A stretch of 64,000 bases of DNA from Pseudoalteromonas luteoviolacea (GCF_018100925.1 NZ_JAGJEH010000016.1:50979-114978), one strand, 5' to 3'. Counted from the stretch's first letter, positions 23,901-32,787 are shown. Program-made: numbers and translations. The notes: generated by a model not told the origin, from the sequence alone.

Positions 23901-25959
23901 CTTGTCAGTGCAGGGCCGTGTTGAAGTCGACGACAGTTTACACGTCAATGAATACGCAAGCTTCAGAAGTAATATCAATATTTACGGCACCTCAGAACTT
24001 CAAGGTGAAACACGCATTGGTTTGGCGATGCACACCTCGGAAGAGGAAGAGTTATCAACCCGACGTAGTGCGCAAGTGAGTATTGAGCAAAACCATTTTG
24101 AGCATGCATTGGCGGTATATCACAAAGGGGTTAACCCAATTGTGTTCCAAAATGGCAAAGTGGGGATCCGCAATGACCAGCCAGATGCGGAGCTAGATAT
24201 TGTCGGAGATGTGAAAGTTGAAGGTGATATTGAATTAAACGGCGTGTTACGTGGTACAGGACAGCTAGAGTGCTTAGATGGCGCTAAAATTTTAGGTGAT
24301 GTTGAGCTTCGTTCTGACTTGACGGTTTATGATGATGCATTATTTAAAGATACGGTGACCATTGAAGGTTTAACTACAATAGAACGTAAGTTGAACTTAT
24401 TAGCTGATGCCAATTTTGCTAAGAGTTTGCTCATTGGAGAAGAGCTAACTGTAAGCGGTAACGCTTTCTTTAAAGAAGCCGTGCACTTTAGCAAAGATAC
24501 CACAGTTCGCGGTAGCTTAGTTGTTGAGGGACTCGATGCAGCGAATCAAGTTGTATTCAAGCCTCACGTAGATATCCATAGTCATTTAGCGGTTAAAGGC
24601 GAATCAAACTTTGGCAGTGATACTCACGTCAAGGGCAACTCATATGTCAGTGGTTCAATTGAAGCAGCAAAACTAGCCTCGCAACATGGCATTCAAGTTG
24701 GTGAATCACTCAATGAGAGTGCCATGGTGGCTATCAATACCAGTGAAGGTGAAGCAGCTCTGAATGTTGCTGTGCGCGGAACTTCAGAATTCATTGTTGA
24801 CGGAAATGCAAATGTAGGTGTTGGCTGTAAAATGCCGGAGCATAAACTTGATGTAAAAGGTGATGCTCGGGTTTCGGACAATTTAACCGTTGAAGGAGAC
24901 TTAGTCCTCGCCAATACCCTCAATTTAGAGCAAGGCGCAGAAATTATTGGCGACTGCTCTGTACAAGGCAAGGTTTCACCACAGCAATTACAACTCCCTG
25001 AAGGCCCACATATCGAGGCGATCTCACCGGATTGCGAGCTTGGTGGAGATACGGCGTCTGACAATGTGCTCGCGACTCAAGCTGCTGTAAAAGCCTATGT
25101 TGATGAACATGCATGGCGTTTTGGTCGCGGTAAAAAAGTTGTGGCGATACATAATCAGGAAGAATTTGATGATGTCTTCTCACGAGATTGTTTGAGCAAC
25201 ATGACGATTTTATTGTTCCCTCACAATGGTCATCGCCAGGTTTCAAGAGCTTATAAACTCAAAAAAGCTGTGGAAGTTGGCTCAAACCTAACGATTGTTG
25301 GCTTCAACGAGCGGGAAACGCGCATTGTTAAAGCGCATTCAGGTTGTCGCTTCTTAATTCGCGGAGACCGCGATGCAACGGTTAAACATGTAAGTATGCA
25401 TGGTTTCACTTTTGATGGTGCTATTCATGAAGTTTCTAAAGAGCTTAGCGCCTATGAAGGCAATGGAGGCGCATTCAATCTACGTTACGCCGATCAAATC
25501 GAGTTAAATTGTGTAATTGAAAACCATGCGGTTAGTGGTGATGGCGGCGCAATTTATGGTGAAGATGTTACCAACATCGAAGCCAAAAATATCCGTAATT
25601 GCAGAGCCGGGCGACAAGGTGGTGCTGCATACGGCCTGAGGTATGCCATGATCCATGCACAGTACTGCTCAGCTGAACGGGGTGGGGCAGTTGCTCATTG
25701 TGATGATAGCGAAGTGACTGCTTTAAACAACACTGCACAGCTACATGGCGGCGGCGCTTACAAGTGTCAAAACCTGATTTGTAAAGGTTTTTGGCGTCGC
25801 AACAATGCGCAACAAGGTGATGGAAACCATATATTCAGCATGGGCTGCTATCACCTTGAGGAGCAAGAGGAGCATCACGGTGACTTCTTATGGCATGCTC
25901 TATTCTTAGATAAGCCATTGAACCACTCTCGTTTCTTCTGGCGTAATGACCACGTTTAA
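20965..25959 (+). CDS. Giant eCIS tail-fibre-like protein with C-terminal beta-helix
   Basis: A 1664-residue protein, the probable target-binding fibre. Residues 10-60 (RAELNDKFDDLKTPTGDDFE) resemble the attachment segment at the base of other fibre proteins. Residues about 75-1375 are a repetitive shaft: many short copies of strands ending in -V.G-, with at least four phage-fibre-type modules (KVGVGTDTPQASMHI, NLGLGVERPDYVLDV, KVGIRNDQPDAELDI, NVGVGCKMPEHKLDV). DNVLATQAAVKAYVD closes the shaft. Residues about 1390-1664 form a right-handed beta-helix candidate with five GGA-type turns (GNGGAF, GDGGAIYG, RQGGAAYG, ERGGAVAH, LHGGGAY), like the GGAI repeats of chlamydial Pmp adhesins. It replaces the Afp13 fibre in position. 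Three bases separate it from the tape-measure gene. Confidence 0.82.
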   Translation: MNKTSDQEVLVECDQPSVVTKRSRAELNDKFDDLKTPTGDDFESLILSSFNQIDDPISVVKQGTIDEIAVTSPLTVSPDGHKERLRVDTEAVKISHDVVVSNEDSEIDVLSADAQSVTVYDKVAVNPSAEDVLRVTGNVRATQALKSQTANISQHLQACELSVSKGAVNTLDAGLDDEGNPTITAHGQVEAKQDVVVGGHTQTQSITASGTAEFQGSTSAHMLTVEERTELNGVLEAQDAIFDGHVEVPMMGVGLEQNSTSAKLHIGKRSSDTTDLFRVDDYNKDTTPFIINPEGKVGVGTDTPQASMHIAQDLLVGQGEAHAHIELNSNGDAEFSGTVTTEKAINVGTDISVSSNAYISQMLAVGNETPSAKVDIQANNGDLLRVGDNSSAFLKVTNTPGAKERNVNILTDGYVSQNLTVDKQINAETAQIDEALTAGTTRVSDINVQTDAQISGQTHTQKLRVGNPPSTPTNAGALINTTLDVQDHAEFTTVHANNDVTIDNKLTATDAVVKHNLTVGEATTNETATFTVKSTASERTSLLVADQEGNSLLNINDTKTVMGSAQQPYTLHVKGDIVTPQLNVTDRADFSEQVKIASQSVQSDWTTSAKLGVLAHNGQPQSVDISYFNGLNTTSLINTQAERIGLFKRNPEESLHVGELALFDKDITSLSGVHVVSDSSESGGFRATLTHTQIGSSDKSALFNVYGDSHLFGEFTITENELTAVDFANSQFTLTQLSESPVFRITNIAEDAEILAAAGQLAINQTLPNNGANLAVTGQADINGQLNISDADLALHVDGKTKLMGHAELKNGVHVSVTNNSGDIQRAALHVAGKSLLDGELHVTQEAQFDSQLTVDGDAEIKSSLQVGRNTQINETLSVSGEHYAGGSVEIEGTEGRDALTVNNDATFRADANVGGNLSLAPYQATARLHICETDQQAIRVDDPSGKAQLVFSHGNLGLGVERPDYVLDVGEDACFRRDLSVQGRVEVDDSLHVNEYASFRSNINIYGTSELQGETRIGLAMHTSEEEELSTRRSAQVSIEQNHFEHALAVYHKGVNPIVFQNGKVGIRNDQPDAELDIVGDVKVEGDIELNGVLRGTGQLECLDGAKILGDVELRSDLTVYDDALFKDTVTIEGLTTIERKLNLLADANFAKSLLIGEELTVSGNAFFKEAVHFSKDTTVRGSLVVEGLDAANQVVFKPHVDIHSHLAVKGESNFGSDTHVKGNSYVSGSIEAAKLASQHGIQVGESLNESAMVAINTSEGEAALNVAVRGTSEFIVDGNANVGVGCKMPEHKLDVKGDARVSDNLTVEGDLVLANTLNLEQGAEIIGDCSVQGKVSPQQLQLPEGPHIEAISPDCELGGDTASDNVLATQAAVKAYVDEHAWRFGRGKKVVAIHNQEEFDDVFSRDCLSNMTILLFPHNGHRQVSRAYKLKKAVEVGSNLTIVGFNERETRIVKAHSGCRFLIRGDRDATVKHVSMHGFTFDGAIHEVSKELSAYEGNGGAFNLRYADQIELNCVIENHAVSGDGGAIYGEDVTNIEAKNIRNCRAGRQGGAAYGLRYAMIHAQYCSAERGGAVAHCDDSEVTALNNTAQLHGGGAYKCQNLICKGFWRRNNAQQGDGNHIFSMGCYHLEEQEEHHGDFLWHALFLDKPLNHSRFFWRNDHV

Positions 25960-25961
25960 TC

Positions 25962-28900
25962 ATGAACTTGTCGATTGAACATATCGGGGCTGAGCTTGAG
26001 GCCCCATCTCACTTAGTCGACTCAGGGCAGCATAGCATTGCTGACCTTGAGTCGCTATTTAAGAACTGGTTGCATAAGGAGATCAACTGCTTACAAATTG
26101 AAATTCCAAACGTCAAGACACCTATTGACTCACTGACTCTCAATGACATTGAGCTAGAGCTACCTGATATTGACTTACAAGCGTTAAAAGATAATCCAAG
26201 TGGATATTTTGCCCAAGTATTTAGTCCTGTTTTTTATGCGGCATTGGAACAGCAACTATACAGAAAAATAAATGCGTTGGGAGTCGACGATTATGCGTTT
26301 GCATCGCCAGTTATCGATCACGTGTTGCAAAAACAACGTGGACATTTGAGTTCACGATTGTGGCAAGAACTAAAACGGGTGTGCGTGTACAGTTTGCACA
26401 ACCAGCCGAAGATATTTTTAAAACTGCTCAATTCGCCAGAGTGGCCAAGTTTACGAACGCAACTGATACCAGCCCTATGTCAAGAGTCTTCAGATTTTAA
26501 AGCGCTGATCATAGTCGTTTCAGCTGGGGCTATCAGTCAAAAAAGCGCTGGCTTCATTAGTAAACTATCGGTGCAGACGCGGATAGATTTATGGGCAGAC
26601 ATTGAATTACTGCACACAGCTTATGTGTTCGATACCGAAATACCTAAACAACGAATGACGTTGCTTGCAAAAGCATATCAGTTTTATGTTGAGCAGAGCG
26701 CATTTGACAAGCGCACGCGCAAAGCTGTGCTTAAAACATTATCGAGCCGAGGAGCGGCTTTGAATGCGCTTACAACTTGGTTCGCCATCAAAGAAAAGTC
26801 TCAATTAACGTCTGCTGATTGTAACACTTTGACATGTTTGGCACGTAAAGCCTGTGATAAATCTATGCCCGAATTTATCACGAGTGTTGCAGCGCAACCG
26901 TATCAGCAAAGTGTACTCGCAGAGCTGTTGCGTGTGAGTGATGATGTAGCAGATCTAGGTGGAGAGGCTCAGCATCAGCCATTAAGATCAACTGAGTATT
27001 TAGTCGCTCAAGTCAGATCTCAGTTAGGCGGTGGATGTAGAAAGACGATCCGCGCTCTTGATGCCTTATTAAAGCTGCTCCAAAAGCATCTTGCACACGC
27101 GGATTTGCCTGCTATGAATCAGCTATGTTGGTTTCAGTACTTAGCACAGCATGATATAGACCAATACTTACCTTCGCCTATCCTAAAACCTTTGCAGCGC
27201 TTTTTGAGCGAAGTATTACCAGAGCAGAAAGAGCAGTATTTACAATTACGAGCGATGGGTCGTGCGTTGACACTGATCGGTCGTGAAAAACGTATGCAAA
27301 ACCAATTGGCTAAACCACAGTATACGCAGCGTTATGCAAAACGAATTTTCGCCTTGTTGTGCCAAATTAAAAATATACCACAACAACTTATTGAAAACTT
27401 GAACACCATTTTACTGAATCAACTGGGTTCCAGAGAAGGGGTTGATTTACAGCGAGATATATCTGTATACCTCGAATCTTTATTAGCAATTGAAGCCTGG
27501 TTGGTTCGAGCTCGAACAGTCGCTGATCCGCTGCAAAATAAACAGCTAGTTAATGAGCAGCCCATAGTGGCACCGCAGATGCACCAAGGTGCCTTGACGG
27601 TCTCAAATAAAACAGAAGCTGACCGTGACACGGCGCAAGAAAAGTTTCAGCTTGCAAGGGCTGCGAATTTAGCACTGAGTAATGTGTGTACAACTGAGCC
27701 GTCAGCTCGATTTGTATTTCACAGTGGGCAGTTTGTGTACATGGAAAGTGTGCAACAGGCACAACAGAGACTCACATTGAGCGCTCTGTCATCGCAATTG
27801 AATATTCAGGCCAAGTACGAACTGAAACAAAAAATTGTTGGTTTAGGCACTACCGAGCTTGACCAATTTATACAAGAACATACAGCAAGCTTTTTGGTAG
27901 AACATACACAGCTCAGTAGCTATCAAAGCGATATGCATGATGATGAAGCAGCTTCAAAAAAACAAAGCCACCCCCTCATTTTGGACCTCGTTCAAATTTG
28001 TGCGTCGCTAGTTAAAGAGCTCGATGGGATTTTAAAATTGATCAATTCGGCGCAAACGCAGTGGACTCGGTCAACTCGTCAGGCTGATGATGGGTTTACA
28101 GCTAACCACTCAGAATATGTGGTAAAAAATGAAAGCCGAATTAATGCCGGTGTGGATCCCAAGTCAGAAAATGTTACGCAGCGCGTAGCAGTTGACAAAT
28201 CACCTTCGCCTCATGCACAGCTTGATTTCGCACGCGAGTTGTTAGTGGTCTCACAGTTAAAACGTTATTGCATGGCGTTTCACCAAGCTATCAGTGTAAA
28301 TAGGACTTTGTTTCAATTGCATGGTACGCATGATGTAACAGTGCAATTGATGGCGTATATCCAAAGCTGGCAAAGTATGTTTACTACATTAGAACAATCG
28401 CAACGTGTCACCGCTTTACACCGTGCGCTCACATTGAGCTTAACGGCGTTAAATACGCTTAGGCAAAGAGTTTATGCGTTGAACCCGTATATACAAAGTC
28501 AAGCTCAAAAGCACCAAATGTGGTGGTTAACGCTGTTAGATATTGTGCACACACCAGAAGAATTATCCACTAAATTAGCAAAAGAAAATCAACAGGTTGC
28601 TGAGCTTGAGACAAACGAAATAGCCTTGACTTCGCATGACAAAGCTAAATCCGTTGATACTGATAGTAGTTCCTCTCGTGAGGTACCGTTATTTGATATT
28701 GGCGAATTGCAATCGGCTCAATCCTTGACTGAGGCAACAAAGCTGCTCAACACGTACAAAACACGCAACGGAACTGTCGCAACCAAAGTCAACTCGCTGC
28801 GCCACAGCATAGCGACGAAGACATATGATATAGCAAAAGAACAAGGCTTTGTCTCGGGCGTTGCTGATGTGGCGCTGGGCGAAAATAAATCACTAAACGC

Positions 28901-29657
28901 GTCGCTCGGTGACCGTTTTGAAAAAGTGGAAGGGGCCGGAGGGTCACTGCAACAGGACGCGTTAGGTGTCCTTAATGCGGGCGCAGTAGATAAGCATGTG
29001 AGCCGCGTCATTGCGAAAATGTCAGAGCAGGCCAATAAACAACAAAATATCATGTTGCGTTTGGGTATTGAATCTCTCAAGACCCATAGCGAACAGGTGG
29101 CTTCAGAACTAAAACATCAATACCAACAATCTTCAGAGCAATTGATCAGTGATGACGCTGGTGTGGTACTACTGTGGCCATTTTTTGAAATATTGTTCAC
29201 AAAGATGTCACTCTTGGATAAGTCTCAATCAGAGCAAGTCACTTTTAAAGATGCGGCAGCCCAGCACAAAGCATATTCACTGCTTTGTTCATTGGCATCG
29301 CTAGAGCCAAATAGCACCGAAACCTATGTGATTAATGCTTTACTTGGCCTGCCTATTGAGTACGAATTTGAAGAGGTCGATTCGCTCAATGATGAAGAGC
29401 TAGATGAGTTACACACTTTAATTTCCGCAGCAATTGCACGATGGGAAGCGTTAAAAGGCATGCCTGTTGAATCGTTCAAGGCTATGTTTTTGCAACGTAG
29501 CGGAGAAGTGAAGCTCACAGCTAATGGCGTCAGTGTGGTCGTTGAAAGTAAACCACAAGACGTTCTGCTAATGAAGTTACCGTGGGGGTTAGGCATTGTC
29601 CAACTACCTTGGTTGGGCAACGATTTAGTCAATATTGAGTGGCAATATGGATTCTAA
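25962..29657 (+). CDS. eCIS tape-measure protein (Afp14-like, CIS_TMP)
   Basis: A 1231-residue protein expected to set tube length. The N-terminus (MNLSIEHIGAELEA, then LESLFKNWLHKEI) and the C-terminus are diagnostic of the family: GVVLLWPFFEILFTKMSLL, YVINALLGLPIEYEFE, IARWEALKGMPVESFKAMFLQRSGEVKL, and the ending LMKLPWGLGIVQLPWLGN. The middle is long, helical and Gln/Ser-rich, with two low-complexity linkers around residues 685-740 and 880-910. In Afp and PVC operons an AAA+ ATPase gene comes next; here it does not. Confidence 0.9.
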   Translation: MNLSIEHIGAELEAPSHLVDSGQHSIADLESLFKNWLHKEINCLQIEIPNVKTPIDSLTLNDIELELPDIDLQALKDNPSGYFAQVFSPVFYAALEQQLYRKINALGVDDYAFASPVIDHVLQKQRGHLSSRLWQELKRVCVYSLHNQPKIFLKLLNSPEWPSLRTQLIPALCQESSDFKALIIVVSAGAISQKSAGFISKLSVQTRIDLWADIELLHTAYVFDTEIPKQRMTLLAKAYQFYVEQSAFDKRTRKAVLKTLSSRGAALNALTTWFAIKEKSQLTSADCNTLTCLARKACDKSMPEFITSVAAQPYQQSVLAELLRVSDDVADLGGEAQHQPLRSTEYLVAQVRSQLGGGCRKTIRALDALLKLLQKHLAHADLPAMNQLCWFQYLAQHDIDQYLPSPILKPLQRFLSEVLPEQKEQYLQLRAMGRALTLIGREKRMQNQLAKPQYTQRYAKRIFALLCQIKNIPQQLIENLNTILLNQLGSREGVDLQRDISVYLESLLAIEAWLVRARTVADPLQNKQLVNEQPIVAPQMHQGALTVSNKTEADRDTAQEKFQLARAANLALSNVCTTEPSARFVFHSGQFVYMESVQQAQQRLTLSALSSQLNIQAKYELKQKIVGLGTTELDQFIQEHTASFLVEHTQLSSYQSDMHDDEAASKKQSHPLILDLVQICASLVKELDGILKLINSAQTQWTRSTRQADDGFTANHSEYVVKNESRINAGVDPKSENVTQRVAVDKSPSPHAQLDFARELLVVSQLKRYCMAFHQAISVNRTLFQLHGTHDVTVQLMAYIQSWQSMFTTLEQSQRVTALHRALTLSLTALNTLRQRVYALNPYIQSQAQKHQMWWLTLLDIVHTPEELSTKLAKENQQVAELETNEIALTSHDKAKSVDTDSSSSREVPLFDIGELQSAQSLTEATKLLNTYKTRNGTVATKVNSLRHSIATKTYDIAKEQGFVSGVADVALGENKSLNASLGDRFEKVEGAGGSLQQDALGVLNAGAVDKHVSRVIAKMSEQANKQQNIMLRLGIESLKTHSEQVASELKHQYQQSSEQLISDDAGVVLLWPFFEILFTKMSLLDKSQSEQVTFKDAAAQHKAYSLLCSLASLEPNSTETYVINALLGLPIEYEFEEVDSLNDEELDELHTLISAAIARWEALKGMPVESFKAMFLQRSGEVKLTANGVSVVVESKPQDVLLMKLPWGLGIVQLPWLGNDLVNIEWQYGF

Positions 29658-29808
29658 CGTATTTAGCAAAACCTACCTTATCTAAACCGAATAAAACTTA
29701 AAACAAGGGCGTATTAGTAGACCTATTTATGCGCCTTAAAACCCAAGACCAATTATCAAATGGGATAGCCAGTAATAAAGCTAACCGAAATTTAAAATGG
29801 AGAAGTGT

Positions 29809-30390
29809 ATGCCTGTAAATAATCGTTCAAATCTACGCGCTTTAATTGAAGAACATCAAGTGCGTCAACAGCAGTATCAAGTTGCAGAAAACAAAGTGCA
29901 GTCCTACTTGGAGTACAACCGTCATTGTTTGCTCCAACATTTGAATAACTTATTTACAAAGAGGGTATTGCCACATTTAGAGCTAGCTAAGGCATTGCTA
30001 ATGGAGCAAGGCTATCAAGCAGAAATTGAAGTTGAGAAGCAAACATTGCATGAAGAAAACTCTGCAATTGAGGTGATAACACAAGTATCGTTGCTTTTTT
30101 CCGGCAATCCAGACGACCAGGATGTCAGCCTTACACAAAATAGGTTATTGATTTTTACTAGGCCAAATCATGCGTTTATTTATGCAAAATACATTACGGA
30201 TCTGGTAACAAGCCAAACACAGCCTCTGTTTTTTGCAGATGAATTTTACTATCAAAATATGCCGAATGTAGATGTTCAATTTCCGCATTTTCCGTTTCCT
30301 CCAAATTTTGATGATCACAGTGAATTTAAGTCTATGCTCTCGGATTTCTTAAGTATGGTGTTTTTACAAATTAGAGGAAAATTGAGTTAA
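29809..30390 (+). CDS. Unrecognised eCIS-operon protein
   Basis: A 193-residue protein that I do not recognise. It is helical in the first 85 residues (QVRQQQYQVAENKVQSYLEY looks coiled-coil), then beta-rich, with a Pro/Phe-rich patch (FPHFPFPPNFDD) and a hydrophobic C-terminal helix. The ATG at 29809 is preferred to one 12 bases upstream because GGAG lies six bases before it. It occupies the position where Afp15 (ATPase) and Afp16 (cap, DUF4255) sit in other eCIS operons but has no Walker motifs and no DUF4255 signature. It could be a cap, chaperone or cargo; the sequence does not decide. Confidence 0.75.
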   Translation: MPVNNRSNLRALIEEHQVRQQQYQVAENKVQSYLEYNRHCLLQHLNNLFTKRVLPHLELAKALLMEQGYQAEIEVEKQTLHEENSAIEVITQVSLLFSGNPDDQDVSLTQNRLLIFTRPNHAFIYAKYITDLVTSQTQPLFFADEFYYQNMPNVDVQFPHFPFPPNFDDHSEFKSMLSDFLSMVFLQIRGKLS

Positions 30391-30474
30391 CGAAAAATTT
30401 AGTGCAAACCTTGGTTTTTTGTCACAAAGGGACTTCTTCTGCGTCAGTGATTAAAGCAACTAAGGAGAGACATT

Positions 30475-30918
30475 GTGGCAAATTATCAAGAGGCGTTTGC
30501 ATATGCTTTTTCGCACCCTAGTGAATACTTGCGGGGCGATTACCCAATATGGCGTTGTTTGACGTTGAAGCCGCTTTTGTTAGCGGAAGGGTTTTCAGAC
30601 GATGAACAATACACCTTATTTGAAAAGATATATGCACCAGAGCTTTGGCGTCAGTGCAAAGGGGATCAAATTACAGATCAAAAAGTAGCTGGTTTGTTAT
30701 TACTGATCAATGCCAAAGGCTATTTGGCGACCATGCTTAAAGAGATGCAAAGTTATTTCAATATCACACCCACTAGTCAAATGTGCGAACGAACCCTATA
30801 TCAATTAAATAGACTGCCCAAAAGTGCATTGCTAGATTGGCTTGATACAGGGTTACAGTATTTTTCACTGGTGCAAAATAAGCGACATGAATCGTATTTT
30901 CTCTGTGAGAATGGTTGA
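30475..30918 (+). CDS. Unrecognised eCIS-operon protein, distantly GH108-like
   Basis: A 147-residue protein starting at GTG with AAGGAGAGAC upstream. The segment LFEKIYAPELWRQCKGDQITDQKVAGLLLLINAKGYLATMLKEM faintly recalls the second half of glycoside hydrolase family 108 (N-acetylmuramidase) with its helix-rich peptidoglycan-facing part. The catalytic EGGY block at the N-terminus is not present (HPSEYLRGDY instead). If the similarity is real, the protein is a non-catalytic relative. It lies directly before the muramidase gene. Confidence 0.65.
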   Translation: MANYQEAFAYAFSHPSEYLRGDYPIWRCLTLKPLLLAEGFSDDEQYTLFEKIYAPELWRQCKGDQITDQKVAGLLLLINAKGYLATMLKEMQSYFNITPTSQMCERTLYQLNRLPKSALLDWLDTGLQYFSLVQNKRHESYFLCENG

Positions 30919-31019
30919 AATTTAAATTTATTACCCGATATAGGAAAATAAGATAATATCTGAATTCATAAACGTAGCTACGAGATGTGGGTACTAAAAC
31001 GAACATTAGGGAAAGCACA

Positions 31020-31625
31020 ATGACAATACAACTCCCCAATATTGGCCAGTTCACCTTTGAACAAGAAGGGCAAGAAGGAGGCCCTTATCACAGCCGTACA
31101 CTGCATGTTCCTTCTCAAAGTTCAGGCCTCACAATAGGGCGTGGTTTTGATTTAAAACACCGTAGTGCCCAGCAGATAGTCGAGCAGTTATTACAAGCAG
31201 GTGTTGCGTTTGACGATGCGCATAAGCTCGCTAAAGCATCTGGCTTACATGGCTCTGAAGCAAAAGAATTTATAGCCGAGCACGGCCTTCAGGGGTTTGA
31301 GGTGAGCCCAAAAGAGCAAGTTAATTTGTTCGAACAAACGTATGAAGTGATGGCCAAAGATGTCAAACGCATTTGTGACAAAGCGGACTGTGTAGAAGTC
31401 TATGGCCCGGTCGACTGGGTAAATTTACATCACAAAATTAAAGATATCTTAATTGATTTAAGGTATCGAGGTGACTACACACCAGCAACGCGCAAACGGA
31501 TCCAGCGCTATGTTGCTCAAAACGATCTGCAAGCTTTCAGCAAGGAGATGTCTGATAAAGAACTATGGCACAAAGTGCCAATAGAGCGTTTTAAACAGCG
31601 TTTAGCCTATTTAACGACGACTTAA
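31020..31625 (+). CDS. Pesticin-like muramidase (lysozyme), probable particle-release enzyme
   Basis: A 201-residue enzyme of the pesticin C-terminal/T4-lysozyme type, which cleaves peptidoglycan between MurNAc and GlcNAc. Candidate catalytic residues are Glu16 (with Glu19 as an alternative), Thr38 and Asp44 in SSGLTIGRGFDL; the spacing Glu-22-Thr-6-Asp agrees with that family. The rest is helical (FKQRLAYL at the end), as expected. It has no signal peptide, so it would need cell lysis, a holin or tail delivery to reach the wall. Last gene of the operon and before a strong terminator, it is the best candidate for release of the particles by lysis, or for cargo. AGGGA lies eight bases before the ATG; an upstream GTG is not needed. 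Confidence 0.78.
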   Translation: MTIQLPNIGQFTFEQEGQEGGPYHSRTLHVPSQSSGLTIGRGFDLKHRSAQQIVEQLLQAGVAFDDAHKLAKASGLHGSEAKEFIAEHGLQGFEVSPKEQVNLFEQTYEVMAKDVKRICDKADCVEVYGPVDWVNLHHKIKDILIDLRYRGDYTPATRKRIQRYVAQNDLQAFSKEMSDKELWHKVPIERFKQRLAYLTTT

Positions 31626-31649
31626 AAAGCTGCTTATGCAGCTTTTTTT
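31624..31649 (+). terminator. Strong terminator ending the eCIS operon
   Basis: AAAAAGCTGC, loop TTAT, GCAGC, then seven T. It starts at the stop codon of the muramidase gene. Confidence 0.9.
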
Positions 31650-31736
31650 GTGAAGATTTTTCTGTTGTATCTCAAGCGGCCAGTGTGGATGTGAGAGAGA
31701 AGCTCTGCAAAAGTCGTAAGTGTTCAGACTATCTTA

Positions 31737-32049
31737 ATTTTACCGTAAAAAGTGTCTCATTTACTGTGAGTATTTCCCATATTACTATCAGATTAAAAGT
31801 AACTTACCCAATGGGCAAGTTCGATTATGGTATGACTCAGAGAATAGTAATGAGATTCTAAAAATCACTCAAGGCAACAAGGTTATTGCACCACTTGCAA
31901 AGCTAGTACACATTCAAGGGTATGCTGATAATGTTTCTGCACTGATACCGTTGGGTTTAGTTATTATTTTTTTATCGTATGGCGGAGAGATGAGCGAAAA
32001 TAGCAATCAGGTTGACATGTTATCAATAAGCATACTTAGAACTTCGTAA
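31737..32049 (+). pseudogene. Possible gene remnant with a membrane segment
   Basis: A frame stays open for about 310 bases without a start codon near its beginning. It reads as a plausible protein: LPNGQVRLWYDSEN followed by a membrane-like stretch (VSALIPLGLVIIFLSYG). This fits the 3' part of a small membrane protein whose 5' end was lost, perhaps during changes at the end of the eCIS operon. It may also be chance. Confidence 0.3.
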
Positions 32050-32119
32050 ATACGACGTAATTAGAAATGCTACTATGCTTGCCAAATAGCATATTAATCA
32101 TGAGTAGTGCCGAGGCATT

Positions 32120-32458
32120 TTATTTTTTCAATTTATTGCTTGAAGGGTGTGAATACCCGTCAATTTCCGGAGTGGAGAGTAAATAAGAATGAAAAGTAAT
32201 AATACCGGTATTTCTGCGGATCCGCTCTGCCCAAAAAAAGCCGATGATTGAACCTAGCAGTACACATACAGCAGTTATGTGTATAGCTGTGCTTTGGTCA
32301 AAAAACTGTATTGATATCAACCCCAAAATACCCATAAAAAATATGGGCGATAAGACGATTTGTAGGTATAGCAGGGAAACTACCACAGAGCCCAAAAAGA
32401 TCAGGTGCCACTCAAGTACTTTAGTGATCATACTTATAAATATATTCCGAGATTTCAT
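32120..32458 (-). CDS. Small membrane protein, unrecognised
   Basis: A 112-residue protein with two or three membrane segments (residues about 15-60 and 60-85) followed by a basic cytoplasmic tail (ERIRRNTGIITFHSYLLSTPEIDG). I see no enzyme motif. No clear ribosome binding site precedes either the ATG at 32458 or the alternative at residue 10, which lowers confidence. It stands alone between a gene remnant and a small secreted protein. Confidence 0.5.
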   Translation of the reverse strand: MKSRNIFISMITKVLEWHLIFLGSVVVSLLYLQIVLSPIFFMGILGLISIQFFDQSTAIHITAVCVLLGSIIGFFWAERIRRNTGIITFHSYLLSTPEIDGYSHPSSNKLKK

Positions 32459-32787
32459 GTATTAGTGCAGCAGTAACAAGAGACGGTATTTTAAATCATT
32501 TCTAAGTGGTTTAATACAGGTTAATAATTTGCACTGCAATAGATATTTTTCTATTGGCGTTAACCTAAAAAAATGAGCCAAATAGGTGTTTATTGTGTCA
32601 CTAATTTTTAATAAGAGTTTTGGGAATGCAGCTTAGCTTGCTGTTTGGCACATCTGATTTTTTTGAACAGTGAAAAAATGAAGCAGATTCTAATTAAGGG
32701 GTATGTATCTCAGGGCAATAAACTCAGTGCCACAATATATTTTGTGGCACAGCAATGATTGCGCACGCATAGGGTGCCTTTCATCAA
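32459..32787. other. Intergenic region, nothing distinct seen
   Basis: AT-rich sequence between two leftward genes. Short open frames here are poorly composed and lack binding sites. I see no repeat, RNA gene or terminator of note. Confidence 0.4.

Noticed and set aside
24693..25246. Long leftward open frames in the fibre gene
   Set aside because: They are shadows of the repetitive fibre coding sequence; their composition is not protein-like and they lack starts with binding sites.
8927..31625. Prophage or R-type tailocin
   Set aside because: No capsid, terminase, portal, integrase, holin or phage regulator is seen. The LysM, DUF5908-like and large J-like proteins plus tape-measure family are those of eCIS, not of Myoviridae.
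8927..31625. Type VI secretion system
   Set aside because: No TssJ/L/M membrane complex, ClpV or TssB/C pair is present; the sheath is a single eCIS-type protein. The kinase at 35360 is not linked to it.
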